Assembly (NCBI GenBank): GCA_013397435.1
Contig: VZRG01000342.1
Coordinates: forward strand, 532,080-596,079
Direction: 5' to 3'
DNA: 64,000 bases
DNA from: Erythrocercus mccallii
Taxonomy: Eukaryota; Chordata; Aves; Passeriformes; Dicruridae
The notes beneath the pieces are model-generated. The model had not been told where the DNA came from, did not search any database, and was given only the letters and a program-made list of their open reading frames with translations. Below are positions 46,721-61,261 of this stretch, one piece after another. Every line of letters begins with the position of its first letter. Position 1 is the first letter of the stretch. The position numbers and the translations under genes were made by a program.

Positions 46721-49104
46721 ATACAAATGTAAACTAATGGAAAATCCAAACTTTTGAATTGTTCCTGTAAACACAGTACCTACCTAAAAATGAGCCAATA
46801 CTACTGGTACATCACACTCATCTTAACCCTTAAACATTTCTTTGCATTGTCCATAGTGCTTCTGAAATGTGGGGTTTTTTGCTTATTGGTGCTTTTTAAG
46901 GCAAGGGAACTGTTACTTAGTCTGCACTCCAATTTGCCATGAAGGTTTGTGCCACGCAAATGTCAAAAGTGATGGCAGTGCCTAGAGATGAACCAAGGGT
47001 ACCTCATGGCTGTGCCAGTGCAGAAAAGCAGCTGAATGACTGTGCTCTCCTCACACCACATACATGATACTTGATGTGTGTGCATACAACAAATACACAT
47101 ATGCCTCAGGGCTGAACTGTCCTGGCTTCTGTGCATTAAATTTTAGGTAACTTTGCTCTGGAAACTGTATGTATTTGCAGAAATGAGCACTGAAATTCTG
47201 ACCCCAGGACAGCCTTTCTCAGGACTGTGGTACCCTGTACCAGCTGTTACTAATCTCATTGTTTCTGCCCCTGGATTTCACTTCTTATTTACATCAATGG
47301 TTTTAGCACTGATTTAATCTTCACCGAACTTTTAAATAATTTCTTCATTTGTGCCCCCTCCCTCAATTTTTTAAGTTAAAGCACTAAAGGAAGTCCTAAA
47401 AGGCTAAGAAGAAAAGAAATGCTTCATTACTAGCAGCACTATTTTTATGGGAACACGGTGAATCTGCTTGTAGAATGTGTTTCAGGCAAGCAAAACCCTC
47501 CTCCATCGGGGGTCTTTAGAAAAATGGCAAGTGGTCAGTGACTGAGAAGCAGAGCTTGGACACAGTCTAGAATTGCTAGTGCATATATTCATTCATGCAC
47601 ATGAAGTGCCTCACCCAAATTGGGGCTCCCCAAATCTGGACTGACACAGGTTTCTGATAGTTTCTTTACAATCTTATTGAATTGTTCAGGTACAACATCA
47701 TTTGAATCATCAATAACTCCCCTATTACCAATTACCGATGGCAGTAAAACTTTGCAAAGCAGCTGCATTTCTGCAGCATTCTTGCTGCCTGTTGATCCAG
47801 ATGTTTCTGGAGTCAGTCTTGAGACAGTTAAGTCCTTATGATGCCAGATGACACTGGGAGGGTTTCAGAGATGTGGTAGAGGAGATAGGATGCTAGTGTT
47901 GTTTAGGTCACCCAGGCAGGTCTTTTCTCATTCAGAGACAGCTCTAAGGTTCTAGGAAGCCAAGTCCTTCTTTCCAGGATTGCTCTTTAGCTTTACTTCA
48001 GCATAAACAAACTCCCATGCAAAATTCCACTATCTTGTTCCATTACAGGGTAAAATGTTACCTAATGAATATGACTAGCAGCAAAGAGGTTTTCAAAAAT
48101 GCAAATTTTTTTGACTACTAATGAAATGTTTTCCATTTCATTTCAGATGTGTGAAAATAATCATTGAAAGAATACTGCCCATGAGCACAAAGTTCTGTGG
48201 TATTGTTTGCATAACAGACACTCTTTTCAACAGTAATAACCATACAACAGGCTACAAGGCAAAATTATTGAATAATCTGTGTAGTTATCAGAATAGTTTT
48301 CTATAGCAGTAATGATGGCATGTCTTAAAATTCAACTGATCCTCTCTTGAACTCATTAAAACTTTTGGCCTCCACTACATCCCTGACTATTTTTCACAAT
48401 GTAAAATTACTTCCTTAAAACAAAAGTAAATAAAGAAGAATGGGTGGAAGAAGTGAGGATAAAGAATCTGTTCTCTGCCAGTGTTCTCAGCTGCTCACTC
48501 ATTTTTCCTTGGAATTCATGGTTTTTTAGTTATCTGCTTTAGGCTGTCCTGTGCAACTTTGGTCATCAGAAGTTTGTAGTTTCCTACATTAGTAGGCAAG
48601 TTTATATATTTGATTTCATAGAGCTTTTCTAGTCTTTAAATAGTCTTTAAATTATAGAAATAATTAAAATATCGTAACAAATGTATTTGCTTAATAATTT
48701 TGGTATCAAACTGCGGAAATACTATTCATCAGATATTTGCCCTTTTAAAAATAAATTATTGCTTAGCAAAAAATATATGAAACTCACACTATGGAGTAGA
48801 CTTCTAAAACCTCCCCCTCTGATTCTTTTCCAGACTTCCCACATCAAGTGCTGTCTTTCACTCCATCTGGTCTGCAAAGCACTCTCTGAATGATAATTCA
48901 GCCTTTAGTAACTACATATTATGAAGGACTTTTTTCTCCACTTCTACCTGAAAGTAAAAAGATGTTCCCATACTCTTTCAGGAAGGAAAGGTTTTTGAAA
49001 AGAGTATTGAAAGAAATCTGCAACAAACTCATATAAACTCAGCTAATAAATGGGCACAGAGGTTTGCATGTGCAATCACTTAAAGGTGAATGGTGACCAA
49101 GATA
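46721..49104. other. intergenic, nothing recognised
   Basis: No supported exon, RNA gene or repeat family. ORFs up to 73 codons are unremarkable. Confidence 0.5.
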
Positions 49105-49172
49105 TACCAAAGGTTGGACTTAACGATGTTGGAGATTTTTTTCAACCTTGATGCTTCCATGATTCTATTATA
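49105..49172 (+). mobile_element. CR1 LINE 3'-end fragment
   Basis: The phrases aaggttggacttaacgatg, ttcaaccttgatg and ccatgattctatta match the conserved avian CR1 3' terminus. Only the end of the element is present, with several substitutions. Confidence 0.85.
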
Positions 49173-52100
49173 TCATGGCCAAAGCAAATACATTCTGTAA
49201 AGTGTACAAATAAACAGGCAAGTAGTGTTCTGGTTGCATTTAAGGAATACAGAGCTGTAACACAGGGTCCTTCTCAGCCCAGAGACACTTTTATTGCTGG
49301 CAATAAAAAGGAGGTGTAGCTAGCATGTACTTCTGCTGTCTTGTTTTCCCCCAGTACTTACATGTGAACTAGAAGAAAATGAAAACACGGGAATTTGATT
49401 TTGGTAACACAACCACAGCTAAAATAAGCTGGCCATTTCACTCTCAAACTTGAGACTTTTACAGGAATTGTTTTGCACCCCAGAAAGGAAGGAAACTTCC
49501 CATTACATTAAACATCAATTCACAAGTGCAGAAATTTCAGGGATAGCATTTTGCTACTTTGCATGTACAAAATGCTTTTGACACAGTCATCTTAATTTAG
49601 GAACTTCCCTACGTAGCAATAGAAGAATCATTCTTGGTTAAAACGGAAGCACAATAGTTTGTCCCAGTGGACAATACAACTGATAGATCAGAGCATCTGA
49701 GTAGGGATTCCCACTTTGTTACAGGCTTCTTTTGTCCTGACAGCATGAGAAATTCCCTGAGTATTTCATTAGGTAGTCATGGGCGTGTATTAAATTTGTC
49801 AGCATCACAATTCCTTTACTAAATAAATAAATAATCCTTTCAATAAAATTGAAAAAGATGATGCAATGTTTCAGTAAATCAAATAAAAATTAGAGAAGTC
49901 ATTTAGAATGAGGTAATTAACATTCAATGTTCATTTAGTTCATAAATAGTTTCTTGATCCTGATTTTCAAATAAATTACTAGGTTGCACATAGTGCTCTA
50001 ATAATTTGGACTGGTTATTGCATTCTATGTACTGTGCAAATTGTTTCAATTATCTGCTGAAAGCAAAGGAGTCTTTTAGATTTTTTGAAAGGGAAAGTAA
50101 AATTGAAATCTAGTTGTTAGAGATCTTTGATTCTCTGGAAGATAATATTTAGCTTTTCTAGTATATTTATACACTTTTAAATTCTTAATGCCATGAAGTA
50201 CTAAACTAGAAAATCTCTCAAACCACCTTTAATGAATAGCAATGTTGGATGTTCCACAAAACAACCATTGTGCAATTTATTCTCATGCCTAAATTAATGA
50301 AGGTTCCATGGACAGATGATGTAGCTTATATTTTTTACAATTACAAGGTCACATACAAACCATTATTCCAGAGCAACTATTTACAATCACTTTTCCAAGA
50401 GTAGTCTGGTTATCTGCCATAGTCTTACTCACATTATCTTCAGTAAATATCTCTTAATTGGCTTTGAAGCTCAGTTTTCAATCTTTATGGTGTAGTAATT
50501 CTATTAGATACCCATCCTAGCACTATTTTCTCTGTTCCTTCTGCTAACATGAATTGTTTCTCCAGCCAGTTTCTCCAGACTCTCATTTTCAGGAGCCATC
50601 CTTTTGTATGGCTGTGCTTTGGGAGTTTTCAAAGGTCATTGTAAGTTCCTGGTGAGAAAGGGTATACAAAGGAACTGCTTCACCTTCACCCCAGGAATAA
50701 TAAAGCTTTTATTTCTGTGTTGTTAGGCAAAGTAATCATATTTCTCTGTTGAGGTGCATATCCCCCCACCACACCTATGCTGTTTTACAATTTCAGGAAT
50801 GCTTGTCCAGACCCAGGCTTTGACTAATGCCTCTTACAAAGTTAAGCTCCCCTTAAGATCACTGGAAACACTGTCTGCTCCCAGGAATTTCTGTTGTCTA
50901 ATGAGGTCCTGTTTCCTAGCAAAGAGCATTCTTAGTCTTCATGTAAACCGTTCTAGACTGATTCTGATTTTATTTTGTTTGCTTTATGCATATAGTAATA
51001 GAAGGAACCTTATCATCAAACTTTGTGCTTTTGCAAACTTATATTACACCTGCTTTTGTTGATATTTTGGTCAGTGTTTCTCTAAGCGACCTAGACCACT
51101 CATTCACAACACTCTCTCTTACCTTTCACCTTTTGGACATTTCTTTCAACTTGCTAATGGCCTTCATTGTTGCTTTCCCATTGTCACCTATTTAATTGAA
51201 AGCCTTTTTAGTAGTTAATTTTGCTTTAGATATCTCAGTATCTGATTTCTTGTTGTAAAAGTCCCTGACTGCAATTACCTTTCTGTCCTTTGATTAAAGC
51301 AGCTTCTGTACCCCAAATCAATGCTGATGAATTTTCCTGCAATAAAGCTCAATGACATCATGTATAATTGTCATTTACTACAACACCTTCTCCTTTCCCT
51401 GCAATTGCATTCCAAGGTTCTCTCACTGAGTATCTTCTGTCAGCATTCTTTCCTCTTTCCCAATTTAATAAATTTGTCAGATACACTCCCTGGGCTGCTT
51501 CCTAACAGCCTGAGATGAGCCTGGAGCAGTAAGTAAGCATGAATGCATCTTCTATTGCTCTTATGCTTCCCTTTTGGATGCAGTAGCTGGACACTATGAG
51601 GCAAAGGCAGTTTCATAGATACAAAACTTCAGCTGCAAGTGTAATAATCTCACTGAAGTACTCTCAGTGCCCTCTACTTCGACACTGCAACATTCTCCCA
51701 CCAGGCTCAGCAGTAAGGACTCCAGACCCACACAAATGATGCAGCATGAGAATTCAAGGGGAAGAAAGAAAGGATCAAGCCTCCTGCACCAAGTCTTAGA
51801 TCTCCTCTCCTCCATGCCAGTTTTTTCTCAAAGGATGCTGTGCTGTTCCTAGATAAAAGTACGCTGTAAAAACTCTTTTTTTTATCAGGGCTTACACTGA
51901 ATTGCTTCCCGCAGCAGTTCCCCGAGTACAGCTGAAGCCAGTTACAGTTTTTTATTGCAGCTCTAGAGAGCAGACAGATCAGAGTATTTTAACAGTCCTT
52001 CTTTCAGTCTTTCCACATTTCTCAGTCTTGATCTGAACATCTTACTCAAAAGAGCAACATAGATAGTTTTTCATTATGGAAGTACTTCACATGATTTGAC

Positions 52101-52339
52101 ACTTTTTTCTAGAATGACACGGGAGAATAAATATTTTGTATGAAAGACAAATCGGGGCTAGATCAGAATTCAGTAATTCCTTGCATGATATCTATAACAG
52201 ATAGTGACTAAACAATATCCTCATAGTGCAAGGGTTTTTTACTTGACCATGGAGTGATCAGAAAAGAAAAAGCTACAGAAAGATGATCTCATTTTCTTTA
52301 TCATGTTTTGTATGTAGCTTTTTGCTTCATGTGTTGGAA
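49173..52339. other. intergenic, nothing recognised
   Basis: A 102-codon plus-strand ORF at 50,754-51,062 and a small GC-richer patch at about 51,650-51,830 with open frames on both strands are the only notable points. Neither shows a family motif or splice structure. Confidence 0.45.
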
Positions 52340-52401
52340 ACATAGAATCATAGAGTAGCTTGGGTTAGAGAGACCTTAAAGAACTAGTTCCAGCCCCCAA
52401 C
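52340..52401 (-). mobile_element. CR1 LINE 3'-end fragment, reverse orientation
   Basis: The sequence catagaatcatagagtagc, then ttgggttagagagaccttaa, then ctagttccagcccccaa is the reverse complement of the avian CR1 terminus. It is strongly 5'-truncated, leaving about 60 bases. Confidence 0.88.
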
Positions 52402-55400
52402 AGTAACGATTACAATGATAAGACATATAATGGTAAAAATTATAATGATTACAATGCTAAGACATAACTCATTCCGGATGATTTATTTCAGGACAGTGTC
52501 TTCAGGTATTAAATATCAATTATTTCCTGTTTTGTGTAGGTAGGTAGGTTAGATTAGTCAATTACCCATAAGCATTGTTTTGGTTTCCATGGTTACTCAG
52601 GTGATTCTGGCACTTTTCTTCCACACCATTGGTTGCCAAGGATACAAGTTGTTATAAAATACAGCAGCTTCAAGTCAAGATTGCAGGGGTATAGTCGTCC
52701 TGCATGGTGAACATATATGCAATATATCTTGTTTGACACAGCATTTGAATCCTGAGGGCAAAGTCAGTGGAGTTCTTTGAGTAAACCAAGTTAATAAATT
52801 TGTCATAAAAGGAGAGGATGCTCACCAAACATAAAATGGATATGACATGGCTACCTTGCCTGAAATAAAGCACTTGAGTACCTTCTGGCAAAAGACAGGA
52901 ATATCCTGATCCTAACTGTATTGTAACATTCCAACCCAGACCAAGAGAAACTGAATCAGAGCAGAGTGCTGTCTACAGTTAAGGTCAATATTATCTTACC
53001 AACGGGGAAAATCTCCTGCACTGTACAATAGATACTTGTTAAAAAGAATCCTCAGTGTTTGCAAATGTCTGCTGCAGTATGCAAACTGACAAAATGAGAC
53101 CAAACAGCTTATAAATGTAAATTGAGATAGACTAGGAAGTGCACCGAACTAGGTTTATGCTTTTCTTGTCACAAAATTGCAAAAGGTGTTTTACATGAAC
53201 ATTGGTATATTTAAGTGTCTAAACTATGGAAATACACAGTAGACACAACCTGCATTCAGAAACTGAGCCTTTAATGACCTCCATCAGATAGCATGTAAAA
53301 AATGGATGCTCTTTGTAATTTTGCAGTCCACCTATAGTAAAAAAATAAACCCTGTATTTTCATTAGAACACAGGTTGCTAAGATCTAAGCTTTTAAGTTC
53401 TTTCAAATGGAAAAAAAATAAGAATGCCTACTTTTTGGATATAAGAAACAACTTGCTGAAAATTAATAACTTCTTACCTTGTAAAAACTCAAAATTTTTA
53501 CTGTGTGCTAAAGCACATTATATCATCCTAGTTGCAATAGTATTTATTTTTTAAGACAGTATAAAGTATAATTTACAAACTTTTCTGAACATTATTGCTG
53601 TCTGAAATGACAGATCACATTTCTGAAGTAGAATGTGACTCTGAATAAAAAACATCTCTTCCCCCATGGAAGAGAAAGCTTTAATTTTTTTTAATGGATG
53701 TTCACTCAACACTGTAAGTTCTAGAAATCCTGAGAATTAAGTGTCGAAATAAAAGCTTGAATTGTTTTCCTTCTGTCTTGATATTTTTGGGGATCTATTC
53801 TTGTAAATGCATATCTCTTTATTTCCTTGTTTAAGACACTATGTTTAAATTATAAAAAAAAAAATTAATTCTGTACAGAAATTTGTAGTACTTTCTTTCT
53901 AGAGTTAACTATATATTATTGACAGTAACTTTTTAAATGTACAAAATATGGGCAAAAAAGTAAAATGGCTTTCATTTCTGAAACATACGCTATCCTTGTA
54001 AAGTTGGATAAAGTTAATGGACAGTCTTATTTTCTGCTTAGGAACATAACAATAAATTCTAGAGACTTAGAGTCAGCTGTTTAAAATATTATATTGCAAT
54101 TTTAGATGGTTGACCATTCTTACACTAAGATATTACAGAATCTGAAGCAGGAGTCTGATTAGCACCAGAAGAAAGCTTGTTTGGTTTTTAAAAATATAAT
54201 TAGTATTTCTTTTTCTTCTGTCAAATTGCCTCCTTTCCCATTTTAAACAGATTTTCGCAACTTACATCAAAGCTTGAGTTTTGAGTTTGCTAGCTGATTA
54301 AGAATGCTAGTAGTCAGCTGAGTAAATATATCCCTTAAGAGATTTGCAAATTCATAATGATCATATTTAGGACCAGATTAAATACTATTAACTTGAGTTG
54401 AGGAATGACTTATTAAGTTACCAGTGTTACAAACCAAAGGCATTAAAATCATCTGCAGAATTCACTAGGATGCTGCAAGTTTTATGTGAAAACTGCTCCT
54501 CAAAACACTGCTAATCAAGCAGAAAACATTCTAGTAACACTGAACACTGTCAAAAGTGTTGACTCAAAGTATGGAGCTAAATCTTTAGGCTTGACCTAAA
54601 CACAAAAATGAAATTGGGATGTTTAGCTCAAACATTAGCAAGCTTCTGAGTCCAGGATTTTCATGAGACTTTCAAGAACTGGCCAAAATCACCTTTGTAG
54701 AAGAGTTCCACTCTTATCCATGGAACGTGCTTCTGTGTGTTGGAAAATAGCTGCATGGAAACAGAAAAAATGTACTGCAGAATTTCAGCAATACTGAAAA
54801 AAATTGTATAAAGCAAGAATATGATGCACAGTGCCTGTCTAGGGGTGGGTTCAGGATATCAGGCTTTTATGATGCCTGTTCTGAGTAACCTATTTGACAA
54901 TTCAACCTCCCTATGCTTGCTTTGAGTTTGAGGATACCAAGCTATAGGTGTTTGAAGCCTTAGAGCTCTGTAACTTCTGGCCAACAGATGGTATGGAAAC
55001 TAAGAGCTAACACATGGTCAAAGGGAATTTGGATGCTCACGGACTAGAAATACATGGAAATACCACAATCAGCTCACAAGCACTGAGACAAAACCAGCTG
55101 ATGCTGGGCAAATGTAAAAGATACCATGTATATTTTTTTCCCTAGCTGCCTGATTTTGGCAACAATATAGGACAGGGCACTGCACTAAATGAACATTTGG
55201 CATGACTCTGCTTATGTAAGAAACCCTTGACATGTAATTTTAACAATCAGCTGTCCAACATAAAAGAGTAAGCATTAGTGTTACATGAAAGATTCTGCTC
55301 AAGATAAAACTACACTGTGAGATACAAAAATGCTTGAAGCTCAGCCTGGATAATTGGAATTGGATTTTCTGTTCTGAGCCCTACACATCTCCCTGTAACT

Positions 55401-58400
55401 ATAAACAGTACAGAGATATGGTTATAAAAATGGACCATGATGACACCATTTCTTTTTTTAAAAGCTTCTGTCTACTTTTATTTCCCTGTTCCATACAGCC
55501 ATTTCTTTCAGGAAGGCTCATATCACAGTACAATTTCCAGTTGAGTACCTTTGTCACCATGGGCCAAAAAGGCAGCAGGGCCAGTCATTTTATTCTAATT
55601 TTATGTGTGTAAACTATGCCAGTGTGTTTAATTCCTCTGTTTTCTACAGTTGACTTGTTTATAAGGACTGATTAATGCTACAGGAACCAACTATTGCAGG
55701 CAACAGTAATAAACTTGCAAACCACGAGGGGAAGACAGCTGCAGGGATCAGAGGGTTAAGAGCTCCTGTCTCACCTCCTGTTTCACCACACACCCTTTCC
55801 TCCCCTCTCACCACCCTGAGACCTCCCTGGAGGCTGCTGGCCTGGCCTTGCTGAGCACTGCACGGTGCCCTCAGCTGGGGCAGGGGGCTCATCCTGCCTG
55901 TGAAAGAGGGTGCACATGCCCTACAGCCTTGGTCACGGGTGTGCCTCTCTGCTGCAGGAAGTCATGGTATGACATCAAATCACTAAGGACATTCAAACTG
56001 AGGAGAGGGATACATAGTGAGAAGTAGCCCTTCCTCTATGATCAGGAGCCCTGGTCACCTCCTGGCCTCAATGAGCTGCCCAGGTGTAAAGAAAAGTCAC
56101 ATCTAGACACAGCCCTTCATTATTTTTGGCTACATGAAGGGAAACCATGACATGACAACTGAAATAAAATTTTAAAGGACCTATTCTTAACATACCCAGA
56201 CAGCTTCTCAGGAGTAACTTGGCTTAGAAATATCATTGTAAAGTCTCATGACAGCTAAGGCAGAAAACTCAGTATTTATTCATTTATGTTCCCAAATAAC
56301 TAACAGCTCATAAAATCCTCAGATGCATACTACTTTTTATGGAACAGCTCTAAAACAGCAATAGAGAGTCTTTGTTTGGGGTTTCTTCTTGTTGTTTTTG
56401 GGAGGATTTGTTTTGGTTTTGGTTTTTTCATTTTGAAAAGCTTTTTGTTTGCTTTGACCTTCACGGAAATGATGATGAAAAGAAAAGTGTGATTTTAACC
56501 GTTTGTGGTTTCCTACATTGCCAAACTGTGCCTTTTATATTGCCTTTTATACACTTTAACCTGTTTTTTTTACAAGGAATCAATCCAATGTTAAATTAAA
56601 TTACTCCCTCCAGCTTAAGTGACTGGGAGCATTTCAGTGCTAAGGACTGGGACTGCTATTTAAGTTATACCAGTGGTGTGAAATTTGGAAGTCTAATTAT
56701 TAGGGTCATATGATGCAGGAAAAGACAGTCTATTTAAGACTCACAATCTCAGTTCAAATTTACTAGCATATTTAAGGAATTGCTTCTGCATCAGTTGTCC
56801 CTCTACATCTGTAACTCTGACAAAGCAAGTGTTCCCTGTTCTCCTACATCTGCTTGTGACAATGCCAGCACAAGAAACAGTGCTCACAACTTTTGATTTG
56901 CTTCACATTCTCTTCTTCCTTGCTAAGAGGAAAGAAAAACCATGAGATCTGCTTTCATCACTTACATCTCCTAACCCTCCCTGGGTGCTGCAGCCAAAGG
57001 ATTCATGGGGAAGGTGAAGACAGGGGGTGGGAATTTAACATTCCTAAGGATCCAAAATAAACTCATGCTTTGTCAAAGAAGTACCAGTTTCCATGCCCTT
57101 CTACATTATGGCTACTTTTGTTTCTCTGTGTACCTTCTGGATTATTTTGAAAAAAAGGAAAAATGCTATTAATGGCTGACATAGGTTTTTAAATTGGAGA
57201 AGTAAGAAAAGAAAAAAGAGGTTTCAGAACTTTGAGTGACTTAACATCACACCTAAGCTGCAGATCCATCTCTAGTGCTGACTAACTGCTCCCTCCTTTG
57301 ATCAGTAGTGTTTCTTCACCTTTAAAAGAGTGAATGGGGATGTAATATTTTTATTAGGTACAAGCAAAGTCATAACACTTTATAAGAGGCAATTCATTTT
57401 TCTAATTGCAAAGACAGGCAAGAAGAAGATTATATTTGGTGCAATTAAGTGGTTAGTCATTCTTCCAGAATGAGAAAATCTTGTATACAGCTTTTAAAAA
57501 TCTTTTTGAACTACAATAAAGCAATCGTATTTAAAAAAAAAAGGCATAAAGGCTAAATGTTTTGCTGACTGTTGAATATTAAACAATCACTACATCTTTA
57601 ATTAAGTACATTTTAAAACACTTAATAAGTACCAAAATCGCTGACAGTCAAGTGACAGAGCCCTTATATCAATTTACCTCTTACATTGAGGTAAAAGGCA
57701 AAATAAATGCTGAATATGGCAATTCAAACTAGTAAGAAAACACCATAAATATTTAAAATTAAAAAAAAAATGTAAAACCTAACAAATATTTATTAGGCTA
57801 CAACTTAGAATTTGAATATTTTTCCTGAAACAGTGATATGATATTATGGAAACTATCCATGCCAAACGATTTACACAAACGTGGAATATTAGAAAACGCA
57901 GTGATTATCTCCCATTGATAATCAGTAACAACAATGGACCATGGTAAACTTCCATATGGTCAGAAGCATTATTTTATCAATACTTTGATTTAGGTATCAA
58001 GAAAAGCAACCTCTTCTGAGAACCCAGACAAAGCTTTAAACATTTCTGCATGAAAATAGCTTGAAAATACTAAAACAGAAGAGCTACAACAAAATAAGAA
58101 AATGTTAAACAACTGTGAGGTAAATAATAATTGGATTTTTTTTTTAAAAGGGGGAGAAGCAAAACCACAGTAATAACAGGAAATCATTTTATCATGATTA
58201 AAAGTATACTTCTAAACAACATTTATGCTCTTAGCTATTGAAAATAATCTGATCTTAACTATAGAAAATAATCTGAAACTGTAAGTAACAAAAATTTGTT
58301 TACAAAGAGGTTGTCATTTCAGTAAGGCACAGAAAATGAGAGGCTTTAAATGGAAGATGCAGTAGGCTGGAATGTTGTTACATTACAATTGAAATGAAAG

Positions 58401-61261
58401 TAACATTGCATCTGCAACAACCCATGGAAAGATCATTACTCTATCATTATTTACGGATTCATGCATACTTGACAAGAAATGGACTTAATAACATACAGAA
58501 ATATTGTAAAACTACAGTTGTGATTAAGGAAAAGTGAAAAAGTATAGACTTGCCTCAATGAAATATACTTCAACAACAGAAAGAAGGAAAGGATTACACC
58601 ACGTCACTCTAACCTTTTGCACTCTTACTAGATTTCCTGATACTGTCACTGGTTGGATAGAGAAGCCAATAAAAACCTACTCAGACACAATTTGTCAAGG
58701 CAGAAGTTTTTTACCTGGACTGGCAGTAGAAATGACATGTAAGAACAACTGACACAATAGACAAATATGGCCAAGTGGGATTTATCCCATTCCAGCTTTC
58801 AAAAACTTTTACACCTATTGATGAATCAAAAAAAAAATAAATCTCAGATGCCTTGAAGGTGAATACTACCCTCTCTTTCAGTGTTGATAGATAGATTGTT
58901 GATAGATAGTTCCTTGAACAGAAACAGATGAAGTTTTTTATCTATTTAAATGGGAGGTGGGAGAAAAGTGCTGCTTTAATAAGGGTTAAGTAATGTGACC
59001 TAATGGCATATGTCCCAAACCTCTTTCTTTTGAAACAGATGTCACAGGGAAAACTTCAGAGCAGCTGGTTTAGCAAATCAATTGAAGAGGGGAAAGAGAG
59101 TAAGGTTCAAGGTGACTTGAAGGGCAGTGCCAGCCTTGTGTGGCAGGAGGAACCTCCTGTATGTCACCATAATGTTGTGTTATGCCTCAGGTCAGGGCTT
59201 CCCTGACACAGCAAGAAGCTGCTCATAAGGCCCACTTGGCAGTGATGGGGGGTGCATGTCAGAGGCAGACTCCAAAATTAACCTGGATATCTGGTGCTGA
59301 GTTAATTGTCCTGGGTGATGACAGTTTCACGAGACTTTTGTCTGATCAAATGAATGCACTTATTGTGAGAAGGCAGCTGGAGGTAACCAGATCAACATTT
59401 ACTTACCTATTGAAGTTTTAATGATTTTCAGATATCATTATAGCATGCTAAGACTATTACTTCGGGAGGGTTAAGCCTATTAATTTATTGATGATATGAA
59501 AGGCAAGAACTGGCTCAGCAAGAAAATACCTTCTTAGCCTCAGCCATCTGCAGGAAACCTGCCTTTGTAATCTGTTTTGCCTTTTCATAGCATTTCTGGA
59601 GTTTGCAGACTGGCTGCAGAACAGGCACCAGGTGCTGCTGCTGGGTTTCTCAAATGGGAGCTGTTTGCTCCCATTCCTCTGCGTTTGCGTAGGAGCAGCT
59701 GCATCTTGATCATTCAGTGGAGAAGACACTCTGGAAAGTCAAGGGCACTGGATCAGCTACCCCTGTGCAGGGAAAGAAACAGAGACGAGACAGTCACTAC
59801 TTTTATCCTTTTCACCCTGTTTTAATTAAGATAGTGCGTGGGAAGAACCTCCTGACAGGACATGCAAAGGCTTGTGTCTCTAAGCTTGTGCTGTGTTGAG
59901 GAGCCTTTTGCATACCTGCACAGATCCTTCAAAAAGCACTAACACTGAGTGAATAATCCTTGCAGAGAAAATAATTTAAAAAAAACCAACAAATTGTGCC
60001 ACTATATCTCATGGCAGTCAGTAAAATTAGGATCACACAACCATATGAAGCATTGGAGGACAATTTTCTTCTCCCACTGTGTGAGTAAACAGAGTCCCAG
60101 TGCTGGCAGGAAGGCTTCAAGGCACGAGAAATGGGATTGCCACAAAGGAAAGATATCCAGGCTTCCTCTCTCTGCACACACATCCTCTTCCAAGTCAAGT
60201 AGACTTGGTCAATAATGGAAATAATAAGTCTTCTCTTCCTTTTGTGTTGTTACTAGAACATTTTTTAGGAATTCACATGATACTTTTTTACTTCAAATAA
60301 GTAGACTTGGTCTCCCTAAGCTGACCAAAACAGCCAACACACAGAAATCACAGAAACTGTGGAATCAAAATTGGCACAAGAACATGGCAAAGAAAACTTT
60401 TCTTAAAATGGCGACAGCTTCTTTAAGCTCCTTCATATATATTCAAAAGCAATCCATTATTACAGTTCTGAGATATCATTCCTTACTTTGGAGAGCAAGC
60501 ACATGGGACACGACCTTCCCATTCTGAGGAAGACATAAGTAGCTTCAGGAAATATCACAACAGACCAATGTCGAAAGCAGTTGGTAGGGTGGGACTCAGA
60601 CAAGGATGTAAAAGCTGTTGTTCTTTCAAGAGATGACATTTTTTACATCATTAAAGTGCTTTTTTTTTTCTCCATCATCCTGTAGTACCTGCAAAACACT
60701 ATTTACCTCTGGAAATTCATTAAACACTGAGCAAAACTTGGTGATACAGAAGCATCAGTAACAGGTGGAAGAGAGGATCTGGGACCTTGATAGGCTGTTG
60801 CAAAAGAGCATGGTACCTTTGCAAGTTTAAAATTCACTGCTCTTTTTGTTTTATTTCACTTAAAAATGAAATTGCTTGTTCTAAAATGTTGCTGAGGTGG
60901 ATATACTTAAATCACTTCTCTGTGTCACGTGGACTTTGGTGTTGAGTACAAAATTGCCTCTTACCAAATCAAATTGGTCTGTTATTTTGGAGTGGAGCAG
61001 TAAAAATCAAAGAAGCAATCAAACCATTTCTGCATGCTCTGACTGAAAATGGAATGTGGCAAGAATAGAGCAAAATCGGACAGAGTAATGCTGAATATTT
61101 TGTTGAAAAGCTGTTCTGAATAAGCCACGGGTTCTCTTGCAGAGGCTTCCCACGGAGGTATTTGTCATTAGGACGTGGGACTTTGCCAGATGAGCAGCAT
61201 TGGCTCCCCAGCCCAAGGTTTATCAGAAAATTGTTAAGGTAAGGGTCAGAAGGAAGGTAGA
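52402..61261. other. intergenic, gene-poor; possible distal regulatory sequence
   Basis: Almost nine kilobases without a supported exon. Two locally GC-richer patches stand out, at about 55,720-55,950 and 59,560-59,800. Both lie upstream of the CpG island and lack repeat signatures I know, so they could be regulatory, but nothing in the sequence proves that. A short imperfect duplication (gattacaatg units) lies at 52,408-52,465. The ORFs, all under 100 codons, look like chance. Confidence 0.4.
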
